A stretch of DNA of 64,000 bases. Source: Seminavis robusta (Eukaryota; Bacillariophyta; Bacillariophyceae; Naviculales; Naviculaceae). Both the position numbers and the translations under genes were made by a program. The DNA is taken from positions 48,620 through 112,619 of the forward strand of contig CAICTM010000120.1 of assembly GCA_903772945.1 (NCBI GenBank), in the 5' to 3' direction. Shown here piece after piece: positions 11,499-21,504 of this stretch (within the stretch, counting starts at the first letter, position 1; each line of letters starts with the position of its first letter). The notes under the pieces were generated by a model. The model searched no databases and was not told the DNA's origin. It was given only the letters and a program-made list of their open reading frames with translations.

Positions 11499-13370
11499 CT
11501 AGCAAGAAATGAAGAAACGGCAATGCAATGGTTGATTTGGTGGTCGCTCACCGAATAAAGTCACTTTGGGTTGCGTTGGGATTTCCGATGGAATCGTTGA
11601 GGGAGAGACGGACGGTATGCGAGTAGGATTTTGTGTAGGACTACGAGAAATCGAAGGTCTCAAAGAGGGTCCCGAAGATGGAAATGATGTGGGCAATTGG
11701 GAAACAGACGGCTGGAACGAAGGTTCTGTGGTGGGGGCATTGGAGGGAAGTTGGCTTGGAGAGCAAGATGGTGTCGTTGTGGGCCCAGGGCTGGGCAAAA
11801 TTGAGGGAATATCTGTTGGAGTGAACGATGGGGTATTGGTGGGATTATTCGTTGGGGAAACAGATGGGGCATTCGTGGGACCAAGAGTGGGCGTCACTGA
11901 AGGGAGATTTGTGGGACCTTCGGAGGGACTTTTTGAGGGGCCCATACTTGGCGAGATGGTTGGCATTTCGGAAGGCGCTTCGCTCGGTGGATCCGAGAAA
12001 CAAATGCCAGTTGTGATGCATAGCGCATTTAGGTAGTAAGGATCGTTTATGTCGTCTGGGATCGTCTTTGCAACATCCTGGGGGGGATCATAACACAATC
12101 CAAACGCTTCACAAAAGACCACCTGAGAAGCTGTGTTTATCCAGGGTTGGGCTTCCCAAATTTGTCCAAACTTCCAAAACCACATTTTGTAGTAAAATGG
12201 AGCTTCGACCCAATTAGAAGGAGTAGACGCAAACGTTGGAGCTGGTGTCGGCGCAGGACTCGGTCGGGCGACGGTGGGCCAGGGTGTGAAGGCCGACGCA
12301 CTTGTTGCTGCAGGTGTGGGCCACGGCGTGAAGGCTGATGCACTGGCGGGTGTGGGTGGTGGAGTTGTTGTAATGTTGGTCCAACAGATTCCGGAGAATT
12401 GACAAAAAAGATCACTCTTGACAACTCCTTCCACAGCTGGAAAAAGAGTATCAGTAATGAAACTGGTAACACTTTCGAGTGTATTGTCAATTCCATCTAG
12501 GTCTCCTTCCGATTCGTCCGGTTCCGTGTCTTCTGCATCGCTGTTGTCGTTGTTGTTGAAGTCTTGCGGTGTTATAACGATCACTTGGCCGGCACCGTCT
12601 TCCTGATTGTCTTCCCGATCTTCTGTCGGTGGTGCAATCCAGGTGGTGAAATCACTAAAATCCTCTTCGGTAGGAACGGTCTCTTCGCGCGCTATGGCCA
12701 CTGTGGTTGTCTCTGGCGCTTCTTCTTCTGTCTCTGGTTCTTCTTCCGTCTCTGGTTCCGGTTGCTCTGGTTCTGGAAATGTCCAGGATGTAAAGTCTGA
12801 CCAATTCGGTTCGTTGCCACTGTCAGCAGTCTTGCGTCGTCTCTGTTTTTCAGGCACTCGTAGTGACGATGCTGGTTGTTGCGGTGATCTTATTTGGTTC
12901 TCGATTTCTTCTTGCCCTCGCAGGAGAGAATGATGCTAAAGAAGGTGGGTTGTAAAAATGAAAGTGAGAAAATAAAAATAAACGAAAATGTGAGAAGTTG
13001 TGGAAATGAAATTCTGCGAAACAAAAAACAAGCCATTCAGAGTCGAGTCTACCCTGCACTATGAGAGTATTCAAACAGGAGAAGAAGCCACGCACCGTGC
13101 AAGCAAAACGATAGGAAACCAAACTGTCATACTAAAGAGTTGAACAAGCATCATACCGATGCCATTGACAATAGTATGAAACGTATAACTCAAGTACAAA
13201 AAGAGAATGGAACAGAACGCAACAACGGTAGCATTGGAATTCTGTACCTTACTGTCGTGTTGTTCTGTCGACGTTGTTGCAGCTGCAGGATCCTCTGCCA
13301 AGGCTTCCTGTATCAAGAACCCTAGTAGTAAGGGAATCAGAAAGACTACCAATGTTGCTTGAGATCTCAT
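11499..13370 (-). CDS. Membrane-anchored acidic/PSP-repeat surface protein
   Basis: The main exon, about 12941-11499, encodes an acidic segment rich in PEPETEEE. It is followed by Cys-containing stretches (DLFCQFSGICW, VVFCEAFGLCYDPP, NALCITTGICFSDPP) and a C-terminal PSP/GPTNxPS stalk. It has no in-frame ATG at its start. A CTTTAG acceptor at 12942 suggests an upstream exon, best matched by 13370-13074. That exon begins MRSQATLVVFLIPLLLGF, a signal peptide, and contains a further hydrophobic helix. A GTTTGA donor after ASSP gives a phase-0 join, but the donor is weak, so the junction is uncertain. The last residues (after PTQP) may be intronic. No enzyme domain is seen. Its tail-to-tail neighbour is another PSP protein; I infer a surface or wall role. 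Confidence 0.6.
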
Positions 13371-13860
13371 GGTCGATGATTCTTTTGTTGGCTTTGGCTG
13401 TTGCAAATGGAGAAGTCGCGATGTTGCTCGCCCACAACGAAATAAACAAGCGAATTCGGCGATGTGTTCGGAACATTTATTTGGACGTCGATTCGATTCA
13501 TTCCAACTGTGACTGCGCCACCTCTTCGTTTTACTGCCATGCTCGTGGGAACACGTCACGGTTCCACCAAACAAATGACCGCCACGAGACCCAATTCCAA
13601 CATTCCACGTTCACCAGATACGCCACGGTACCCATAGTATTAATGAACCAGATATCGAAGTACCGCAAGATAAGCGCCTAGCCAGCTACATATCTATAGG
13701 AGTTCCATATCTTTACATGAAGCGCTGATTGAATCATTCCAAATCGCATCGAGATGCCCGAGGCCCGAAAGCGTGTACATTTCTTTTCAATTACAGTAGC
13801 TTGCCGTTGGTTGGTTCACCGCAAACCAAGAAATAGCTTACAACCAACCGGACAGCCACA
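13371..13860. promoter_or_regulatory. Divergent upstream region
   Basis: 490 bp between the membrane/PSP gene and the first acidic Ser/Asp gene. It must contain the 5' regions of both. No specific motif could be assigned. Confidence 0.35.
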
Positions 13861-15109
13861 ATGAACGTCCGCAGCTCCTTGATCAGCAAAGTTCTCTTGT
13901 TGATGGCCCTTGTGGCTATCATAATCGTCGCCGTCAGCGGCGATCATCTTCGAAAGCGCGATGGAGCCATGGCCCGCACTGGTGGAGTCACGACTCGAAA
14001 GCTGGACTCCTCTGACAGCAGCGAGGACTCGTCAAGTAGCGACAGCGGCGACGGTGATAGCTCCACCAGTACCGGCACGGATGCAACGCCAGCTCCTGAA
14101 CCAACCGAGGATAGCGTAGATGACACTTCAAATGAAGAGGTTGAGGAGACGTCCAGCGACGATGGAGGTTCAATGCTACAGAGGATAAGAGTGGTGGTTG
14201 GGTGGATGCATTTACCCCAGAACTGGTAAAGGTGGAGAGGAAGAATCCAATAGCACGTCAAGTGAAGAGGTTGAGGTGACGTCCAGACGATGGAGGTTCC
14301 AATGCTACAGAGGATAAGAGTGGTGGTTGGGTGGATGCATTTACCCCAGCAACTGGTAAAGGTGGAGAGGAAGAATCCAATAGCACGTCAAGTGAAGAGG
14401 TTGAGGTGACGTCCAGCGACGATGGAGGTTCCAATGCTACAGAGGATAAGAGTGGTGGTTGGGTGGATGCATTTACCCAGCAACTGGTAAAGGAGGAGAG
14501 GAAGAATCCAATAGCACGTCAAGTGAAGAGGTGGACTCCTCTGACAGCAGCGAGGACTCGTCAAGTAGCGACAGCGGCGACGGTGATAGCTCCACCAGTA
14601 CCGGCACGGATGCAACGCCAGCTCCTGAACCAACCGAGGATAGCGTAGATGACACTTCAAATGAAGAGGTTGAGGTGACGTCCAGCGACGATGGAGGTTC
14701 CAATGCTACAGAGGATAAGAGTGGTGGTTGGGTGGATGCATTTACCCCAGCAACTGGTAAAGGTGGAGAGGAAGAATCCAATAGCACGTCAAGTGAAGAG
14801 GTTGAGGTGACGTCCAGCGACGATGGAGGTTCCAATGCTACAGAGGATAAGAGTGGTGGTTGGGTGGATGCATTTACCCCAGCAACTGGTAAAGGTGGAG
14901 AGGAAGAATCCAATAGCACGTCAAGTGAAGAGGTTGAGGTGACGTCCAGCGACGATGGAGGTTCCAATGCTACAGAGGATAAGAGTGGTGGTTGGGTGGA
15001 TGCATTTACCCCAGCAACTGGTAAAGGAGGAGAGGAAGAATCTGACGACTCTTCTTCGGACTCTTCTTCGGACTCTTCTTCTTCGGATGAAAATGCCAGT
15101 GTGGAATAG
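13861..15109 (+). CDS. Secreted acidic Ser/Asp repeat protein with RXL site (frame-disrupted)
   Basis: Starts with a signal peptide (MNVRSSLISK, then a LLLMALVAIIIVAVSG core). A short basic linker ends in TTRKLDSS at residues 44-51, and everything downstream is dominated by Ser, Asp, Glu, Thr and Gly. The C-terminal part is built of a 44-residue unit (EVEVTSSDDGGSNATEDKSG and on). Relative to the intact copies there are 1-nt losses near 14171, 14220 and 14476 and a 2-nt loss near 14287. The start frame and end frame therefore do not agree: the literal ORF stops at 14229, and the terminal ORF 14459-15109 runs in another frame. Either the gene is decaying or the repeat is misassembled. It is paralogous to the gene at 15954, sharing leader, RKLDSS junction and acidity. 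An organic-matrix or silica-associated role is speculation. Confidence 0.6.
14130..15040 (+). repeat. 132-bp coding tandem repeat inside a larger duplication
   Basis: About six copies of a 132-bp unit (intact starts at 14669, 14801 and 14933). The acidic segment from 14003 is duplicated at 14532, 529 bp downstream, interrupting the array. Copies are nearly identical, indicating recent expansion. Confidence 0.9.
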
Positions 15110-15953
15110 TTAAGCAGCACCATTTTCTTTGTTTTCTCTGAAGCCAGTTGGGCCAAGCCAAGCCATCCAAGGGGCGAGTATGTATTAAGCAGGAGCAACT
15201 TGTGAACGCAATGTGCTTGACTTGATCAGTGAGCCCGTCCGAGTACATGAATACATAATGATAACAGAAGTCTGAATATGACATTAGTTTGTTCCCTCGA
15301 AGTGTGAAGGGAAGAAGTGTTCCCACCACGGCCACTCCAGATTGCTACGGTACGAAGCAGCCTTGCCAGCCTTCGATGCATTGTTGTAGAACGAGAAGGA
15401 CTGCTAGCTACACAAGACGCTACTAAAGAGTTGCTGCAAGTCAAGTTCAGTTTTTCTGAATCAGACTCGTTGGCAGCCCGACGACACCAATTTGCCTTTC
15501 TAGGTCTGTTTGTGCTTGATGCAGTTGACCTCTCTGCATTACCCGGAGACGTGCCTTTGCTTGGAACCTGCAGAGGGGCCTTACAACCTTGTTTTACCGG
15601 TAGGCGGGTCTGCTGGATTAGATTAGATTTGTCTGCGTGTCTGGAATGGCTCTGGAATTCCGTGAAAAATTAATGTTAATAATTTCTGGTTACCTAATGC
15701 ATAACTCCCCCGATACTCCCTTTAACTCTATTATAATCGCTTATTACTAAGTAAATAGCTTGTATCCTGCTTGTGCAAACGCGACCAAAGGATTTAAAGT
15801 GCAAAACCGCCAGATGCCGAGCTGGTAAGGTTCGCTGTACCCTCTAAGAATCAAGAGCAGAGGATTGTATTGCTATGATAGCTGGATCGTTAGCTCTGTC
15901 AGTAGTTCTACTAGCTAGCTAGTACTGTACTCATTATATCTAATATCGGCAGG
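15110..15953. other. Intergenic region
   Basis: 844 bp between the two acidic paralogues. An open frame at 15317-15673 has no recognisable features and is not called. The sequence just before 15954 is AT-rich and includes CTAGCTAGCTAG. Confidence 0.4.
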
Positions 15954-16499
15954 ATGAATATCGGCAAGCAATCTCTCCTGTTCTTGGCCCTTGTGGCCAG
16001 CATGATCATGGCCGCGAGTGGCGAGAATCTCCTTCGAGCTGCTAGTCGCGGAGGAACGGTGGCCCAAGCTCGCAAGCTTGACTCCTCTTCCGACGAAGCC
16101 GACGAAGACTCGGGGAGCAATGACGGAGACAACGGAGACGTCGATCCCGCCGACGATGGATCAGACGGAACTGCCGAGAATATTGATTGGAGTACGATCC
16201 TTGAGGACGAAGAGGTTGTGGAACCTATCGATCCCGTCGACGACGGTGATTCGGCAGACCCGGGTGAGGGTATTGATTGGGCATCACTCATTGCGGAAGC
16301 AGAACAGGACGATGCATCGTTGCAGTCGATTCATGAACCCGATGAAACCGAGTCAGATGTTGTATCCGATCCAGACTCAAACGACGGCCCATCCGAGTCA
16401 GATGTTGTATCCGAGCCAGACTCCACCGCGGCCGAGGAAAACGACAGCGACGATTCCAGTGATGATAGTTCCGACGACGAATCGGCAAGCGCGGACTAG
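15954..16499 (+). CDS. Secreted acidic Ser/Asp-rich protein with RXL site
   Basis: A 181-residue intact frame. Residues 1-23 are a signal peptide (core LLFLALVASMIMAASG). A short linker ends in QARKLDSSS, with Arg-Lys-Leu at 40-42. The remaining 140 residues are strongly acidic (Asp/Glu/Ser) and contain two related NIDWSTI/GIDWASL segments and two ESDVVS(D/E)PDS repeats. It is paralogous to the preceding gene by leader, RKLDSS junction and composition, but lacks the 44-residue repeat. RXL is a known proteolytic processing site in diatom silica-associated precursors, and silacidins are acidic, Ser-rich and processed this way. Membership in such a group is inference from composition and motif only. 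No other domain is visible. Confidence 0.7.
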   Translation: MNIGKQSLLFLALVASMIMAASGENLLRAASRGGTVAQARKLDSSSDEADEDSGSNDGDNGDVDPADDGSDGTAENIDWSTILEDEEVVEPIDPVDDGDSADPGEGIDWASLIAEAEQDDASLQSIHEPDETESDVVSDPDSNDGPSESDVVSEPDSTAAEENDSDDSSDDSSDDESASAD

Positions 16500-16895
16500 A
16501 ATGTCTCTGAAGGAAACCAGCCAAAGCACGCGATGGATGGTGAGAACTGTTCCGTGCTACGCACCGTATGAGTGAAAGCTGCCTCCCGTTTGGTGAGTAT
16601 AAGTATGCATGCCCACAACAAAGTTTACATTGAAGAAGTATCATCGCAATTGATTAAAATAGGAAAACCAGATTGCAGTATGATGCCCATGTATTCTCAA
16701 TCCATTCAAGTTTCCTACCGTATCGGCTTAGCATGTCTTCTGTTGCCACAACCAATGGAGCAACATGCAGCACACGAAGTTAACGTGCTGAATGCTGAAC
16801 CCAAGTAGTCTAGTAAACGCCCCTTGCGAAAATTTAGGGCAGGAAGGTTCGGTCGGAGGCCAGACATGGTATCTTTTCACGCACCGTTGGCCATC

Positions 16896-17003
16896 ACGAG
16901 TGCTTTCCAACCAACACAGCAACGAGTGCTTTCCAACCAACACAGCAACGAGTGCTTTCCAACCAACACAGCAACGATTGCTTTCCAAGCAACACAGCAA
17001 CGG
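16896..17003. repeat. 26-bp tandem repeat, four copies
   Basis: The unit ACGAGTGCTTTCCAACCAAC plus ACAGCA starts at 16896, 16922 and 16948, with a diverged fourth copy at 16974. Confidence 0.9.
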
Positions 17004-17658
17004 CATCACGAGTGCTCTACTCAGTGGCAACCTGTCAAATACTACAACTAACTGAAAGTGGTGAAGCAAGTGTTAGAAGAAGCATATGGCAGGGATCAGA
17101 GAAGGCTACTAGCACAGGATGAGTAACCGAGGACTGGTGACGGAAACTGTGACTTGTAGTTACGGGGACTGTGTCAGGATCAGTGAAGACGAAGTCCATG
17201 TAGTCAAGATGCCACCAATGACAGAAACTCTACTGTACTAGACTATTGCAAGAGCACAAGTTTACCTCCAATAATGGCATCCGAAAAGCTTCGCTGCCAT
17301 CGAAATTCCCAGCATGAAAAAGCACCAAGGAACGAAGTACTGCCCGTCATGTTCCGTGACCATGACAAAAGGGCTGGGAATAGTACCAATGGTGCTTCCA
17401 GCAATGGGAAAAGAGACAGCACCAAGGAACGAAGTACCACTGGTCATGTTGATACCACAGCAGTGGAGTTATAGGAAGTAAGACAATTGATGATCTCCAC
17501 AATCATGACAGCCATGCAATCCTTCACGACAAAGCCATTCAGGAAGCAACACTGCAGTCCCACTTTCCGCCACAAAAAGCACTACTAATGAACCAAGTAC
17601 TTTGTCTGGCCGGTACTATATGGATACCGCCAACCCTGTGGCAAAGGAGTTTTTGAGC

Positions 17659-17671
17659 NNNNNNNNNNNNN
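17659..17671. other. Assembly gap (13 N)
   Basis: A run of thirteen N bases directly before a minisatellite. The real repeat array may be longer than shown. Confidence 0.98.
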
Positions 17672-17895
17672 GTAAAAGCCTGCGTTGTCGCAGCCTGTAG
17701 CGTTGTCGCAGCCTGTAGCGTTGTCCCAGCCTGTAGCCGTTGTTTCAGCTTGTAGCCGGTGTTCCAGCTTGTAGCGTTGTCCCAGCTTATAGCTGTAGCT
17801 TGTAGCTGTTGTCCCAGCTTGTAGTGGTTGTCCGAGCCTGAAGCCGTTGTCCCAGCCTGAAGGGGTTATCCCGTTATCCCAGCTTGGAGCGGTTG
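17672..17895. repeat. GTTGTCCCAGCCTGTAGC minisatellite
   Basis: Roughly ten degenerate 18-21-bp units (GTTGTCCCAGCTTGTAGC and variants) abut the N gap. The units drift in sequence toward the right end. Confidence 0.85.
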
Positions 17896-18407
17896 ATTCG
17901 ATTTGTATGTTCTCGACAATTTGCTTTGCATACACTTGGCCAAATCCTCTACTCGATTGATTCGAGTTTGTAATCAGTACATTGTGTGTGCACAGTGCAC
18001 AGCCTTGCCAAAAAAGGCTGTGCCAAAAAATCGTTGATTCCAGGCTTAGCAGCTAGCAGAGTGCAAGAGTTAGACAAGTAGACCTTTGGTTGGCATTCCT
18101 AGGAATTCATTGAAGTTTTGTAAAATGTCTTACTAGCTTGTTATGAATCTGGTGTTAAATCATCTTGCCCTCTTGCTACATTTCAAACCATAACCATAAG
18201 TGATGGTTTAAAATGTGTGAAACATTTTTCCCCTCTGAATTCTTACTAAATGTCAGTGTATGCTTTAACCCACCAAACTCACTTCAAGAAGGCCTCATAA
18301 TTGCAGAATCAGCTTTTGTACTCTTTGCACCTTTTCAAAAGAGCCAAAGTAAATTGCACGAGCCACCCCCAGACCCCCTTCTATGTTTAAATCGTGAGGT
18401 GACCTCA

Positions 18408-18790
18408 CGAATTAACCGGCAGTTTGCGACAGCGCGGTCAGCTTCTCTGCGGCGAAACGGTTCCAACAGTCATCCTGAACGTTAAATTGACTCTGCCCAA
18501 TTTTAGAATGACTCTGCCCAAAATGAAAATGACTCTGCCCAAAATGTAAATGCGTAGAATTCTACACAAATTTTAGAATGACTCTGCCCAAATTCAGAAT
18601 GACTCTATGTGCTACCTGGTACATGTACCGGTACCTGGTAGCTAGTGCTCTTTATTTCTAAACCCCCCTTGCGAAAATTAACCGGCGGTTTGCGACAGCG
18701 GTCAGCTTCTCTGCGGCGAAACGGTTCCAACAGTCATCCTGAACGTTAAATTGACTCTGCCCAATTTTAGAATGATTCTGCCCAAATTAC
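18408..18790. repeat. Duplicated ~115-bp segment, 266-bp offset
   Basis: The segment from ATTAACCGGC at 18411 to TGACTCTGCCCAATTTTAGA recurs from 18677 with few changes. Between the copies are several short AATGACTCTGCCCAAA units. Confidence 0.85.
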
Positions 18791-18887
18791 TGTATGTATT
18801 TCTGCTTTTGCTGTCACTTAATTGGCAAATAGCTAATACTTACTGCCATGCGCTCTCAGAATGTATACGTGCTTTAGATAGCTGCTG

Positions 18888-19062
18888 CGTAATGGTCTAA
18901 TCTACCTAAACCCCTGTTTATATTATTATTGAGGAGTGGAGTTTGGTTACATCTGGCCGGTACCGCATAATGGTCTAATCTACCTAAACCCCTGTTTATA
19001 TTGAGGAGTGGAGTTTGGTTACATCTGGCCGGTACCGCGTAATGGTATAATCTAAATAACCC
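18888..19062. repeat. Tandem repeat of 72-77 bp
   Basis: Two full units (18888-18964 and 18965-19036) and a third partial one share GTAATGGTCTAATCTACC and TGAGGAGTGGAGTTTGG. The first unit carries a short extra ATTATT. Confidence 0.85.
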
Positions 19063-19273
19063 AAGTTTTCAACCATACCATACGGGCAAACTCTGCTACC
19101 GGTAACCCTAACCCTCCAAAAAGGACAAAAAAAAAGGGACGACCACCCTGGTTGGCGATTACTGTATTTCCGCTTTTGCTTCATCTGCCACACGTGACGG
19201 TACGGTTGCTCATCAGGTTGTTGAGCAATAGATCCTCACACTCCAACTGAAAGTCGAGTCAACGTGCCATCTA

Positions 19274-20123
19274 ATGAGGCTACCTGTATCGCTCCCATCC
19301 TCTCTCTTGTTTCTGTTTGCAGCTCCTAGTAGTCGTGATTGCGTATTTAATAAGAGCATATTAAGATTGTCCAGAAGAAGCTGCTTTCTCCAAATGTCGT
19401 CGTCGTCGTCTTCTATGTATACCAATGCTGCTGCCGAGGACGGCACTGGTAAACATAAACCACGCATTCTGTGTCTCCACGGGAAGTATCAAAGTGGTGC
19501 AACTTTTTCCAACAAGATTGCGGGAGCTCGTCGTAAATTGCAGCGTGTGTACGAGCTGGAGTTTCTGGATGGACCCATTCGACTGAATACTAGGCAGTAG
19601 TAGTGATGATGATGAAGAGCAACCAGACGAAGATCCCGCCTTTGCTTGGTGGCACAAGGACGACCAAGGGCGTCATTCTCTGGTGCAAGAAGGAATGGAC
19701 TACGTGCTTCATCACATGCAAGCACAGTCCGTACCGTATCAAGCCATTTTGGGATTCTCACAGGGCGGTGTCATGGCCACTGCGGTAGCCTGTACGGGCA
19801 AGATACCCTCCCTACGAGCCGTGGTCACGGCGGGATCACCCATGGTACCAGAAGCATTCGAGATGGCCCAACAATTTAAAAAAGAGGCCAACAATGCTGA
19901 TGACAATCACGACAGTATTATTCCAACATTGGTGGTGGTCCCCAAGCTCCATCTCGCGGGAGAAACCGATGCCATGATACCGGTAGAATCGACAAGACAG
20001 CTGTGTGAACAGGGAGGAAATGGTCAACTCATTGTCCATGATCAAGGACACTTGTTCCCTACAAGGGCTGCAAGAGTACAAGAAGTACTCGACTTTTTAG
20101 AACAACATGTCCTGCAGTGCTAG
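19274..20123 (+). CDS. FSH-type serine hydrolase (alpha/beta hydrolase), 1-nt frameshift
   Basis: The N-terminal frame 19274-19595 contains RILCLHGKYQSGATFSNKI, the usual first strand and loop of FSH1/OVCA2-type hydrolases. After a frame change at about 19594-19600 the second frame continues to 20123. It has the nucleophile elbow GFSQGG, then HLAGETDAMIP (acidic residue) and VHDQGHLFP (catalytic His), so the full Ser-Asp-His triad is present. Removing one G in the sequence ACTAGGCAG would join the frames, so this is either a recent frameshift or a base error; no intron borders fit. The first 40 residues before MSSSSSS could be a targeting leader, but start choice is open. The family hydrolyses small ester substrates; the specific substrate is unknown. 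Confidence 0.75.
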
Positions 20124-20703
20124 CTAGCTAACTGTATCGGTTTTGGTTTTCTCTTGGGCTGGCTGCCCCGCATGCATTGCTTGAAGCAACGCACTCGCTT
20201 GCAAAAGCATAATGGAAAGCTGTAGTACATGCCTCGCAGATGGCCTGTTCGTTACCAGCAATGCTGGCAAGGACTATGGTATAAAGATGTAAAACCAAAA
20301 ACCAAGAAGTGCGTCGCCGATGCAACGAAGGCCAGGTGTCGTCCGTGGATTTTTTCTAACCTTGGAACAGGAAAGCCTTGAGGACGAACTTGATGTAGAC
20401 GGTCGTTGTTTGCTTGTATACGTCTGGGAACAGAAGGATTGGCTCGATTGACCCTGAATATACCCTGAAGAAGAATGTGGAGGAATAATTTTTTTAAATC
20501 AACTAGCTAGATACTAGCTACTTTTACCGGGTGCATGCTACGGCTTTAACTTTTCGTGGCTGCTCTTTCATGTGGTGGATGATTCCGCCAGAGCTCCGAT
20601 CCTCACCAAGCCTGTTGCACACCTCGATCCCTTGAGTTGGCCAGCGCAAGCAAGATATAGGGCCCGAACATCATTTGCTGACTGAGAAACGAAATCCACC
20701 AAA
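20124..20703. other. Intergenic region
   Basis: 580 bp between convergent genes. The part from about 20583 to 20703 could hold a last exon of the F-box-like gene; otherwise nothing is recognised. Confidence 0.4.
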
Positions 20704-21504
20704 TCACAATCTCACTTCTTGCATTACCGTTCGGGCAATCATGAGTGCTAATAATCCAACCTTCATCTCTTCCAAAATGTCCTTCCACGGAATGCTGCGA
20801 CACAAACGATTTCTCTGGCGATGAATCCTTCGAACGACTGATGGCTTTACGCAATCCACCAAAGACAGAACATCGCTTCGGCGCATGTCGTAGCCACAGT
20901 AAAGATTGTCACGCAACTGCTGCACGGAGTCATCATCATCGCTCACGTCGTCATAGTCTTCGTCTTCACTGCTCTCGTCATCGTCATTGGTGGCAACAAC
21001 ATGAATTGTCGTCAATAACTCTCCTTCCGGTTGGTAATTATTCATGCCTACCTCCAAGGCAAACGGCTCTTGCTGACATGTAGGTCCGTCGCGGCAGTCT
21101 TCATCATCTTCGTCATCTGACCAATCCCCCAGAGTTCCGACAAATCGAAGCGGCAGAGGAGACGGTCGCCGAAATCCCTTCCAGGCTTGGTAACATCTCT
21201 TGTTCGTCAAGGCGAGATGGAACGATGTTGTGTTGTCATTTTCCAGCCACGAGAAGACCTCAGAAAGCAGTTTGGTGTTGAGCGATTCCATGAATTGAGG
21301 AGATTTTTGTTGCTGTTGTTGTGATTGTGAGACGAGGGCGTTGTTGTCGTTGCTGGTAATTGAAATTGTGGCAGCGATGAACATGCTGTTGGTTGCATGT
21401 GTTGCGGCGAAGGGTTCCAGTACGACCTGCAGTTTATTGCGGAATATGCCGCAATAGTCATTCGCGCGAAAATCTGAAGCTGAATTCCCGTGATCCTTCC
21501 ACAT
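20704..21504 (-). CDS. F-box-like hypothetical protein
   Basis: A 266-residue frame. Residues about 70-115 (FMESLNTKLLSEVFSWLEND and ALTNKRCYQAW) have the leucine/tryptophan spacing of an F-box, the Skp1-binding part of SCF ubiquitin ligases. A Gln-rich stretch precedes it. A very acidic run (NDDDESSEDEDYDDVSDDDD) follows near 190, then a basic helix. No substrate-binding repeats are present. The first 40 residues are unremarkable, and Met41 is an alternative start. The C terminus (IARTVMQEVRL) overlaps a GT, so a short terminal intron is possible. F-box assignment is by eye. Confidence 0.5.
   Translation of the reverse strand: MWKDHGNSASDFRANDYCGIFRNKLQVVLEPFAATHATNSMFIAATISITSNDNNALVSQSQQQQQKSPQFMESLNTKLLSEVFSWLENDNTTSFHLALTNKRCYQAWKGFRRPSPLPLRFVGTLGDWSDDEDDEDCRDGPTCQQEPFALEVGMNNYQPEGELLTTIHVVATNDDDESSEDEDYDDVSDDDDSVQQLRDNLYCGYDMRRSDVLSLVDCVKPSVVRRIHRQRNRLCRSIPWKDILEEMKVGLLALMIARTVMQEVRL

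Larger units (their letters stand above)
16500..19273. other. Repeat-rich intergenic region with assembly gap
   Basis: 2.8 kb without a supportable gene. It holds a 26-bp array, a run of Ns, an 18-21-bp minisatellite, a 266-bp-offset duplication and a 73-77-bp tandem pair, listed separately. Short frames here have no recognisable content. Confidence 0.6.

Noticed and set aside
14473-15198. Antisense 241-codon frame over the acidic repeats
   Set aside because: Mirror image of the 132-bp coding repeat, with no independent start context or motif.
16896-17895. CRISPR-like array
   Set aside because: The repeats are contiguous tandem units without spacers, in nuclear DNA.
19100-19118. Telomere-like TAACCCTAACCCT
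   Set aside because: Only two units within unique sequence; not an array.
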